64,000 nucleotides of DNA from Porphyridium purpureum (lineage: Eukaryota > Rhodophyta > Bangiophyceae > Porphyridiales > Porphyridiaceae), in contig VRMN01000002.1 in the NCBI GenBank assembly GCA_008690995.1, positions 434,001-498,000 of the forward strand, written 5' to 3'. The notes beneath the pieces are model-generated. The model did not search any database. It was not told where the DNA came from and saw nothing but the letters and a program-made list of their open reading frames with translations. Shown in pieces: positions 28,342 through 35,791 of the stretch. Numbering within the stretch: position 1 is the first letter of the stretch; each line of letters opens with the position of its first letter. The position numbers were made by a program, and so were the translations under genes.

Positions 28342-29862
28342 TCATCGCCCAGGTCCCACGTATTTTCCTAATGGCCAGCGTGCGCGTACTTCGAGCCCTC
28401 GCGGATCCACTTGCAATGTATGCAGCCCGTATCGCTCGATTTTTTCAATGGCCGCCCAGGCGATCATCACGCCATTATCTGTGCAATACTTGACAGGCGG
28501 AACCACCAAGTCCAATGCATGCTTCTGAGCGATGTCTTGAAGAGCGGAACGGAGCTGCTGGTTCGACGCAACGCCGCCGCAGACAGTGAGCTCGCGCACA
28601 TGATCACCAGAGTCGACAGCTCCAGACTTGCTCCATTCTATTGCTCGCGCGGTACGCTCCATCAAGTGCTTCACGGCGGCAGCCTGGAAGGCAAACGCAA
28701 TCTCCCCCTTGTCGAAGCTTCCCTTCTCTACGGCGAGTCGAACTGCAGTTTTCAGCCCCGCGTAGCTCATGTTACAATTGCGGTACTTTCTCATAGGAAT
28801 GGGAAACACTAGACTGCTTGCTTTTCCCTCGAGAGCCCATTCGGCGGCAAGGCGTTCGACTGCTGGGCCCCCTCCGCAGCCGGCCACATCAAGCTGCAAA
28901 AGGCGTGCGACCTTGTCGAAGGCCTCGCCAATAGAATCATCCACCGTTCCGCCGTAAACTTCGTAATGCCCTTGTCTGTCTCTCCGAATCAATTGACAAT
29001 GCCCGCCGGAAACAAGCAGGACGATCGCCGGGGCCTGCTCTTGAAATGCGTCCTCGGCGACGGCTCGTGGGTCTTCCTGTTGCCGCGACGCTAGCCTGAA
29101 CATGTTCGCCACGAGACAATGTGCTTCAAGATGGTGGACTGAGAGAAACGGAATGCCATGTTGCACGGCCAATGCGCTGGCCGCATGAAAGCCAACTCGA
29201 AGGCAGAGTTCCAAACCTGGTCCCATCGTTACGGCGACTGCATCAAGCTGCTCTACAGATATTGCAGCCTGCTCGAGAGCATTTGAAATCGTGGCCTCAA
29301 TGTGCTGTGCATGAGCGTCCCTTGCTGCTCCTGGCTTGACTCCACCGTATAAATCATTGAGCTCGTCCTGCTTGGCGACGCTCTCCCCTAGGATCCGACC
29401 ATCTGAGCAGACTACCGCCGCCGCTGTGTCATCACAGCTTGTCTCTATTCCAAGCACAATCCACTCTTTCCCATTCTTTGGAAGACGCGATGTCTCTGCG
29501 TTGTCCACTGTTTCAATCTCGAGTTGCGGATATTGCATGCCTTCTCGCAACGCCTTGAGCTCCTGCGGAGCGTACCCCAAGTTACTCAAATCCGTGTTCC
29601 TCGGCAGCGCCGCAATCTTCTGCCTGAGTTTGCGCCGGTCCTTTTCACCTAGCTCTTGCTCCGCTGCGCTCATCCGAATGCCAACTCGACTTGTGCAGCG
29701 AGTCGCGCAGAAAGCCGGGCGCACGGGCCGTCGAGGCACATTCTTGTGCGCATTCCGTGTACTGGTGCTGAAACGGCATCTCAGGGCGCATAATCGGCAT
29801 GGCGCCGGCCACGAGGAAACCAGGCGCGTACTGGACGCGCATCCATGCGCCCACGCATGCAT
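28342..29862 (-). CDS. QRI7: Organellar tRNA threonylcarbamoyladenosine synthase (Qri7/OSGEPL1/TsaD type)
   Basis: 506 residues from the ATG at 29860-29862; the frame is open 81 codons further up but that part is non-protein-like. It transfers threonylcarbamoyl to A37 of tRNAs reading ANN codons in mitochondria or plastids. The leader (about 140 residues, Arg/Ser/Ala-rich) fits import. The catalytic domain has 'GIETSCDDTAAAVV', 'YGGVKPGAARDAH' with the metal-binding 'HHLEAH', 'GPGLELCLRVG', 'LLVSGGHCQL', 'DDSIGEAFDKVARLL', 'NMSYAGLKTAV' and 'CGGVASNQQLR', in the order found in TsaD and Qri7 and distinct from cytosolic Kae1. Downstream of it is the convergent end of the repeat protein; upstream it shares a divergent region with the RRM gene. 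Confidence 0.93.
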   Translation of the reverse strand: MHAWAHGCASSTRLVSSWPAPCRLCALRCRFSTSTRNAHKNVPRRPVRPAFCATRCTSRVGIRMSAAEQELGEKDRRKLRQKIAALPRNTDLSNLGYAPQELKALREGMQYPQLEIETVDNAETSRLPKNGKEWIVLGIETSCDDTAAAVVCSDGRILGESVAKQDELNDLYGGVKPGAARDAHAQHIEATISNALEQAAISVEQLDAVAVTMGPGLELCLRVGFHAASALAVQHGIPFLSVHHLEAHCLVANMFRLASRQQEDPRAVAEDAFQEQAPAIVLLVSGGHCQLIRRDRQGHYEVYGGTVDDSIGEAFDKVARLLQLDVAGCGGGPAVERLAAEWALEGKASSLVFPIPMRKYRNCNMSYAGLKTAVRLAVEKGSFDKGEIAFAFQAAAVKHLMERTARAIEWSKSGAVDSGDHVRELTVCGGVASNQQLRSALQDIAQKHALDLVVPPVKYCTDNGVMIAWAAIEKIERYGLHTLQVDPRGLEVRARWPLGKYVGPGR

Positions 29863-30121
29863 CGCAGTCCGAGTCACTGTCACAGACACACTCGATTCAG
29901 CGGCTTCGAGCGCATGTCGCCCTACCCGCGCGCCCGCTGCGCACGCCCAGAAAAAAAGTACAGTGGGTTCAGTTATTACAGCTAAACAGGTACAGTTGAT
30001 ATCGTGTCTCGAGTGGGAAACAAGAAGTCTGCAAGTGGGTGTGGCCGGTGGCGAAGGACGGTGAGCAGACAGGGAGAGGTTTGGCGCTCGCGAGGAGCGT
30101 TCCAAGCAGGCATCAGTCGAG
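29863..30121. promoter_or_regulatory. Divergent promoter with two GTACAGT motifs
   Basis: About 260 bases between the Qri7 and RRM start codons. It holds two GTACAGT motifs in plus orientation (29958-29964 and 29990-29996), 32 bases apart, in locally A/T-richer DNA. Confidence 0.45.
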
Positions 30122-32050
30122 ATGGAAGGCAGATCTAGCAGTCAGAGTACGTGCATGGACGCGGTGGATCTGTTTTGAGAACGGGGTTCCGCGTAGCCGC
30201 GCCGCGGTGTCCTGTGGTTTTGAGATCCTGTGCACGTGCGTCGATGCACACATGCATGCAAACATGCATGCATATGTGTGGGATCCGTGATCTTTCGTCG
30301 ATTCTAGGCCGATTGCCATGCATGTTCATTGATGGTTCCGGTGCACTAGGTGATCTTGAAGAGTATTGTCGACGACGGTTGGTCTCGAGTCGTTTGCTTC
30401 GTGCGGCAGACTTGCTGAACATACTCGTTATTCTTACCCGTGGTGTGGTGTCTTTTTAGAGAGCGCGACGTCCGAGCAGGATGACTCGCGCGCAGTGCTT
30501 GAGCAGCATTCCCATGAAAGCTTGCAATTTATCTCGCCTGTCACTCCGGCGCCGCAGGCTGGCTCGCTCGCGCGCGCAGTGGCAGAGGCGTCGCTCGAAA
30601 GCTCGTCTAATCTTCCTTCTCTAGGTGTGCAGATCCAGCGTCGCTTGACGCTCGAGTCAACAGATACAGAGCATGATGTGGAGTCCCATGAACTCGAGCT
30701 CGAGACTGGATCCGAGTCGAGTGGCAGCGTGGGGCACCTGAGCATGCATTCAGCACACGACTCGTCTGTGGAGGCTCAGGTGGGGATGGACAACATCTTT
30801 GCTGAGACGCATGAATCGCGATCCCTGTTTGTTGGAGACCTTGGCCAAAATGTTTCCGAATCTATGTTGTTGAACGAATTCTCAAAATACGGCAAGGTAA
30901 CATCTGTGCAGATCAAAAGGGATCGGGAGTCAGGGCGTAGTCTGGGCTATTGCTTTGTTGATTTTGAGACAGCACAAGATGCGGAAAACGCGCGCCGTTT
31001 TGGCCATCGTGCTAGGATTGGAAGCCGCGCGGTGCGTATCGGGTACGCACAGAGAAACACAAGTTTGTATGTTCCATCCCTTGCCCCATCGTGCACAACC
31101 AAAGATTTGCAGGCGTTCTTCTCTTCATATGGGGATCTTATCGAGTCAGATACATACGTGGTCACGCACAAATACGGATTTGTTCGCTTTCGGACTCGAG
31201 CGGAAGCGGAACGTGCGAAGAGGAACGCGAAACATGCGGTCCTGTGCGGCCAAAAGGTCCTTACGAAATGGAGCGAGGCCGATCTTTTACGCAACGTCGT
31301 TCAAGTTCAATTCAATCTCGCTCAGTCGCAGTTCATCACGCGCGACAACCTGTATCATGTATTCCACAAGTTTGGGCGCGTCGTTCGGATTGTTCTTCCG
31401 GAGCCTGCCACCAGCGCGGTGGACACGCGAGCGAGCGCTTATGTGCATTTTGAGGAAAGTGATGCGGTAAGTCAAGGAAGAAATTCTTCTTTTTCAAGTG
31501 GCCACGTGTCGGTATTAACGAGAACTGGAAAGAATGGGTCTGACCCTAGGTCGCTGTGCTTCGTGAAACGGAATGATTGGAACGTTTGGGGCACGTGGCG
31601 GATATTTTCACCTATCTTTTAGGGACAAATTGCCGCTGAGAATGCCATTCGCCGAATCAAGCGTGTTGCTGGAGTTCAAGTGTATGTACTTGCTTGCTGT
31701 GTCTGTTTTTGTGATTGGGTAGAGATTCGTGTGGCTTGGACACTTGCAGAAGTGCTAACGTGATCATTTTCTCCATATCTTGTTCTTTGTATTTCAGGTG
31801 GCTTCACTGTGCCCGCCAATTCCAAGCCAGCACAATGGATCTGGATCCTGGCAGCGGTGGCGTGCATAACCCACTTGGTTGCCCCCAACTGTCGACAAAG
31901 GACGAGCAGGATGATATGAAAACGGCAGGTACGATTGCACTTGAAAGGAGTGCAGGGAAGAAGGACGACGGGACTATGTACTACAATGTCGGCTTTACGG
32001 AAGGTTACTCTGCCGCAATGAATGACATGTATCGGTCAAGCATCGCTCAT

Positions 32051-32085
<35 letters not shown>

Positions 32086-32215
32086 GCAGATGATCCAGCA
32101 GCACGGTTTTATGCGCCAGCAAGGTGTATATTACATGCCTATGGGCGCGGGCGCGCCACCTCCGGGTGCATCGATCGCGACCTTCCCAGCAGGCACACAG
32201 ATGTATTATCAGTAG
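30122..32215 (+). CDS. Three-RRM RNA-binding protein with poly-Gln tract (four exons)
   Basis: I join four exons: 30122-30146, 30460-31466, 31623-31681 and 31798-32215. Donors are GTACGT, GTAAGT and GTATGT; acceptors are TTTTTAG, TTTTAG and TTTCAG. The joined length is 1509 bases, exactly 503 codons, with the frame kept across all three introns, giving 502 residues. Three RRMs lie at about 128-200 ('RSLFVGDL', 'LGYCFVDF'), 210-280 ('TSLYVPSL', 'YGFVRF') and 288-375 ('VVQVQFNL', 'SAYVHF'); the third is completed by exon 3. A Gln run encoded by mixed CAG/CAA (32048-32096) and a Gly/Pro/Met/Tyr-rich end follow. The layout recalls Nam8/TIA-1/UBP1-type proteins that act in splicing or mRNA stability; the exact orthologue is unsure. 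Exon 1 (MEGRSSSQ) is the weakest part of the model. Confidence 0.8.
32048..32096 (+). repeat. Poly-Gln-coding CAG/CAA tract
   Basis: Interrupted CAG/CAA repeat in the last exon of the RRM gene, encoding a run of 13 Gln followed by 'MIQQ'. Mixed codons should keep it more stable than pure CAG. Confidence 0.9.
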
Positions 32216-32562
32216 CATGGCGACTGCGAAATGAAACGAAGCTTTTCTATTCATGCGAAGAGGGGGAAGCACTGTGACCGATGAGGAGTCCGTGTGCACA
32301 ACATGTGCTTGGTTCTCTCCCTTGCTCCGCGCTGCACTCATGGAACTTTGACAGAGAATCTCTGAAGGCTCGGAAGAATCGGCCGCGAACGCGCTCTCGC
32401 GCGCGTCGGGCACCGCTTTATTTCTTCCATTTCCTTTTGTTCGTGTCGACGGCTAGTCGCACCAACCAGTCTAACGCGGCTGGCCTTTCCGGCTCCTCAC
32501 GTGTGGAGCTTGTCTAGTCTGTCATAAAAGGAAAATTTTGTCATGCCGCGCTCAAGTCCTTC
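32216..32562. other. Convergent 3' region
   Basis: Between the ends of the RRM gene and ERG2. Nothing recognised. Confidence 0.4.
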
Positions 32563-33270
32563 TCAAAACTTGCCTCTGATCATTTCACGGACCATTCCAT
32601 ACGCCGACACGTAAATCGTCTGTGCAAGCGGAACGACATCTGCCGTGCTTGTGAACGTATCCAAAAGTCCGAACGGAATCATAGACAGGATATTTCCTCG
32701 AGCATACTCCAGCGCCCAGCAGCTGTCTGGCATCTTGTACTGCTTCGACGTGTACCTGGGCAGCCAATGCTGATCGCCCGGCCGGTAAATTTCCTTTGTG
32801 AGCGAGCCGGCGGGGAAGGCCCACTGCTCTCCATACAAAATTGTAAAATAGTCGTCCGCCAGAAACCGACCGGTGTGTCCTTCGGTACCTAGCGCAGTAC
32901 CAAACAGAATCACGTACTCACTCAACGAACAGTGCAAAACGAGCATCGCGCCCATCGCGCCGCCAGCATTATTAAAAATCCAGCGCGGCTCGGGCAGGAT
33001 GTGCTCGCCATAACGCGCCTGCAAGCTCTGAACGACGTGATCCAGAATGACCTTCTCGCGCGCGCCGTCGCCTGGCGACATGACGCCGACATTCAACGCA
33101 TCTGCGTGCCGAATCGCGTCGCGCGCGATCTGCTGCATGCTGTCGCCATCAAACACAAAGGTGGACAGCGGCTCATTTCCAATGGCCAGGAAGACAGCCA
33201 GCAGCGGAACCGCCACCAGAGTCGCCACAGCCGCCGCACGCCCACGCGCGGCGCGTCCTTTCTGCACCAT
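32563..33270 (-). CDS. ERG2: Sterol C8-isomerase (ERG2/sigma-1 receptor family)
   Basis: 235 residues, one exon, start ATG at 33268-33270. ERG2 moves the C8 double bond to C7 in sterol synthesis at the ER; sigma-1 receptor is its animal relative. There is one N-terminal membrane span at about 14-30, then the conserved core: 'RWIFNNAGGAMGAMLVLH', 'SEYVILFGTALGTEGHTG', 'ADDYFTILYGEQWAF', 'YRPGDQHWLPR' and 'WALEYARGNI'. The acidic residues equivalent to the sigma-1 ligand pair are present in 'ADDYF' and 'ALEYARG'. Length is close to yeast ERG2 (222). Using ERG2 rather than EBP/HYD1 for this step is informative, since plants and animals use EBP. It shares a divergent promoter with the lipocalin. 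Confidence 0.95.
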   Translation of the reverse strand: MVQKGRAARGRAAAVATLVAVPLLAVFLAIGNEPLSTFVFDGDSMQQIARDAIRHADALNVGVMSPGDGAREKVILDHVVQSLQARYGEHILPEPRWIFNNAGGAMGAMLVLHCSLSEYVILFGTALGTEGHTGRFLADDYFTILYGEQWAFPAGSLTKEIYRPGDQHWLPRYTSKQYKMPDSCWALEYARGNILSMIPFGLLDTFTSTADVVPLAQTIYVSAYGMVREMIRGKF

Positions 33271-33490
33271 CTCACCGTTAATCGTATCTGTCTACGCCGC
33301 CCTCCTCACCAAAACGTCTCGACACGCACGAAGCTGGAGAACAGCAGGTTTGAACGTTCGAACGTGCGGCACTCACCGCGTCGATGTACAGTGGTAAGGT
33401 ACAGTTGATGTTTGGGTGAGCGCGTGGGCGGAGCGTGTGCGCGCGTGGAAGCAGCGTGCGCGTCAAGGGAGGTATTTGACTGAATGCGGT
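33271..33490. promoter_or_regulatory. Divergent promoter of ERG2 and lipocalin with two GTACAGT motifs
   Basis: 220 bases containing GTACAGT at 33386-33392 and 33399-33405, 13 bases apart, both in plus orientation and about 90 bases before the lipocalin ATG. The closest placement of this motif to a start codon in the window. Confidence 0.5.
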
Positions 33491-34126
33491 ATGATGGGTC
33501 ATGAGGAGCACAGGAAGAGGCACAAGTGTGAGCGAGTGATGAAGAAGGGTGTAGTGGTGCTGGCTGCTTGCGGAGTGTTGGCCTTTGTGGGAAGGAGGAA
33601 CTATTTGCAGATTGCCGGGACGCGCGCAGACGCCAAAATGGAGCCGCTCAAGGCACTGGCGGAGAAAATTGACTGGAAACGACTCATGGGCAGCTGGTAT
33701 GTCGTGGGAGTGATTCCGACACCGTTCGATAGGAACTGCTACAACGCAGTCGAAACATACACCCAGGTTAAGGAGACCAGCAAGATGCAAGTTACGTTCA
33801 AGCAACAAGCCGGCAGCTTTGACGCTCCAGTTAAGACCATGTACCAAGACGGAAAGGTCGTGAATGAGTATGGCACCGAATGGAAAGTTCGTCCAGTATT
33901 TGCAGGCGGATGGATCAAGTTTCCGTTTTGGCTGCCGTACATTATCATCGAGGCAGACACGGCAGATTACTCCTATTTCGTCGTCGGGTATCCTGACCGA
34001 CGATTCTTATGGATCATGTCTCGCGAGCCCAGCCTTGCGAATTACGACGAGATCGTCAAGCGTTGCGCTACAGAGTATAATTATGACGTGTCTCGAATTT
34101 GGAAAGTTCCGCACCAAACTCAGTAA
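33491..34126 (+). CDS. Lipocalin (Blc/apolipoprotein D-like)
   Basis: 211 residues from the first ATG at 33491; a second ATG follows directly and another precedes the hydrophobic segment 'VVVLAACGVLAFVG', which should act as a signal anchor or leader. The lipocalin barrel begins with the GxW block 'MGSWYVVGVIPTPFDRNCYN', then 'GTEWKVRPVF', and 'YSYFVVGYPDRRFLWIMSR' matches the second and third conserved regions of bacterial Blc and plant temperature-induced or chloroplastic lipocalins. These bind small lipids and protect membranes under stress; the ligand here is not known. Its shared promoter with sterol gene ERG2 might reflect lipid-linked expression (inference). Confidence 0.88.
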   Translation: MMGHEEHRKRHKCERVMKKGVVVLAACGVLAFVGRRNYLQIAGTRADAKMEPLKALAEKIDWKRLMGSWYVVGVIPTPFDRNCYNAVETYTQVKETSKMQVTFKQQAGSFDAPVKTMYQDGKVVNEYGTEWKVRPVFAGGWIKFPFWLPYIIIEADTADYSYFVVGYPDRRFLWIMSREPSLANYDEIVKRCATEYNYDVSRIWKVPHQTQ

Positions 34127-34170
34127 CTCCATTTTTTTTTTTCTTTAAAAGGACGACATCATGTGTCGCA

Positions 34171-34989
34171 TCAAGAGCGCTTTATACTCAAGGCGCTTTT
34201 CAAGCGCTGCGCCTTTCTCGGAGAGTCGAGAGATCGAATAGCGGCAACGCCAGATGCTCCGGCTGCCACTACCTGCTGCGCATTTTCTGGGAGTATGCCA
34301 CCGACTCCTAGCAGATGCATGCCTGGGCACGCAGAAGATATGCGACACATCAATTCGACACCCTCCGGCTCTTTTCCGACATGGGTCTGGGTGGGAAACA
34401 TCGTTCCAACTTGCAAGTAGGCGAAGCGACCGAGTCGAGTCGCGTCCATGGCCGCATCTATGGAATGCACGCTACAACCCAGCAATCCGCCCTTTCCATG
34501 CGCTTCTGTCGTGATAGCTAGGTTTTGAGCGTCGCGAATGAAGCGCTCCGGTAGATGCAAGCCATCCATGCATCCCAGTGCCTCAGCATCTGCGAAAAGG
34601 CGCATTCTTTCGCGCGCGCGCTCATCAACTTGATGATTAATATTCACAATCGCGAGCTTCCTTTCTCCAGTCCTCTTGCTCGCGTGCGTCGCACATTGCT
34701 TGAGCACTCGCGCCGCGCGGACCAGTTCCGCGTGAGAAGCGTGCAAGTCTCGAATTTGGACCCACGTAACGCCCGCTTCGTAAATCGCGCACACCGACGG
34801 TTGCTTTGCCTCGGTCAAATTTTCAGTGGACGTGATCCACTGGAGTACCCATGCCGTCTGCACACGTAGACTGGGGCTAAGTGCAGAAGAAGTTGCGGCC
34901 ATTTCATTCCGCCGTCGTCCAGGTCGCTCGCGTTCTCTCTCCGCGTCTTCAGCCACATGCCGTCTCGCTTCGAGGAGACGACTTGTCAT
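34171..34989 (-). CDS. Thiamine-phosphate synthase/TenI-like protein
   Basis: 272 residues from the ATG at 34987-34989; a later ATG ('MAATSS') after a basic stretch is an alternative. TIM-barrel family of ThiE and TenI. Recognisable are 'GVTWVQIRDLHAS' (beta strand with the 'VQ.R' phosphate-site motif), 'IVNINHQV', 'GLHLPE', 'LLGCSVHSIDAAM', 'YLQVGTMFPTQTHVG' and the phosphate-binding 'GVGGILPENAQQVVAAGASGVAAI'. ThiE joins the pyrimidine and thiazole halves of thiamine; TenI-type relatives are thiazole tautomerases. ThiE usually has 'N' and 'DD' in its early motifs ('LI.ND...GVHLGQ.D'); here the sequence is 'VNI..', 'GLHLPE', which resembles TenI more. I therefore leave the reaction open. It is divergent from CMC2 across an unusual A/T-rich spacer. 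Confidence 0.8.
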   Translation of the reverse strand: MTSRLLEARRHVAEDAERERERPGRRRNEMAATSSALSPSLRVQTAWVLQWITSTENLTEAKQPSVCAIYEAGVTWVQIRDLHASHAELVRAARVLKQCATHASKRTGERKLAIVNINHQVDERARERMRLFADAEALGCMDGLHLPERFIRDAQNLAITTEAHGKGGLLGCSVHSIDAAMDATRLGRFAYLQVGTMFPTQTHVGKEPEGVELMCRISSACPGMHLLGVGGILPENAQQVVAAGASGVAAIRSLDSPRKAQRLKSALSIKRS

Positions 34990-35128
34990 CCTGGAATTAA
35001 GAAATAACATTTTATCATCATTTAATTACCATGATGAAACTGTATCATCTTTATGATAAGATGATGAAATAAGCTCATCATTAAAGTGAAATGATGAGAT
35101 AGATTCATCTTTGAGTTTTAAAGATGAT
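34990..35128. promoter_or_regulatory. A/T-rich bidirectional spacer packed with ATGAT/ATCAT repeats
   Basis: This 139-base gap between two divergent start codons is strongly A/T-rich, unlike its GC-rich neighbours, and carries about nine copies of ATCATC or ATGATG in both orientations, spaced about 10-20 bases apart. Some neighbours can pair as small hairpins. It is probably the whole bidirectional promoter of the ThiE/TenI-like gene and CMC2. Confidence 0.55.
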
Positions 35129-35494
35129 ATGGCTGCGGCTCGAGGTTCTTGGTTTGTGGTTGGCGGTTGTGCGTCCCGGCACGCGGTGGAGAACGAGACC
35201 GACGGGTGTTGTGACATTGGAGCGGTGCGCGACACGACGTGGGTTGCGATGCATCCGAACCTGGCGCTGCATATCCACCCAGTGTGCCAGGAATTCATTC
35301 TCGCCCTGCAGGAGTGCCACGCCGAGAACAAGTACCTCAAGTATGTGGGTGCATGCAATGACGTGCGCTTGGAGCTCGACCGCTGCCTCAAGCAAGAGTC
35401 GCGCGTACGACGCGAGCTGAACCTGCAGGCTGCCAGGGAGGAAAAGGAGCGAGTGCGTGAGAGGATGAAAGAGCGCGGCGCAAAGCTGGATTAA
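35129..35494 (+). CDS. CMC2: CMC2-like twin CX9C mitochondrial protein
   Basis: 121 residues from the ATG at about 35129. CMC2 is a small intermembrane-space protein needed for cytochrome c oxidase assembly. The core starts 'MHPNLALHIHPVC', as in CMC2 of other eukaryotes ('MHPDLSPHLH'), and has the two CX9C pairs 'CQEFILALQEC' and 'CNDVRLELDRC' that form two disulfides through the Mia40 path. About 45 extra residues precede the usual start, so initiation at the internal Met of 'MHPNL' is possible. The C-terminus is a charged helix. A decayed copy of its 3' half follows directly. Confidence 0.88.
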   Translation: MAAARGSWFVVGGCASRHAVENETDGCCDIGAVRDTTWVAMHPNLALHIHPVCQEFILALQECHAENKYLKYVGACNDVRLELDRCLKQESRVRRELNLQAAREEKERVRERMKERGAKLD

Positions 35495-35555
35495 CGGCGA
35501 AGATGACAGCGAGGGCGGTGACGCGTCGCGCCGGACTGGTAGCAGCAGCGGTTCT

Positions 35556-35780
35556 AGCCACGCCGAGAACAAGGACCTCAAGTATGGTGGCGCATGTAAT
35601 AACGTGCGCTCGGAGCCCGGCTGCTGCGTCAAGCAAGAGTCGCGCGTGAGACGCGAGCTGAAACTGCAGGCTGCCAGGGAGGGAAAAAGAGCGAGGACGT
35701 GAGAGGATGAAGGAGCGCGGCAAACGTAGCGGCGAGGACGGTGTCTCGTCGCGAGGGGGACTGGTATCGGCGGGGGCCTT
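35556..35780 (+). pseudogene. Tandem partial copy of the CMC2 3' half
   Basis: From about 35556 the sequence repeats the CMC2 gene from about 35317 (CCACGCCGAGAACAAG is shared exactly) through its 3' end and on into the flanking DNA (GGACTGGTA, 35533 and 35759 areas). The copy is roughly 80-85% identical by eye, carries several substitutions and small indels, has no start codon and its frame breaks before the end. So a unit of about 240 bases was duplicated head to tail and the copy has decayed. Confidence 0.85.
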
Positions 35781-35791
35781 ATTTTATTACA

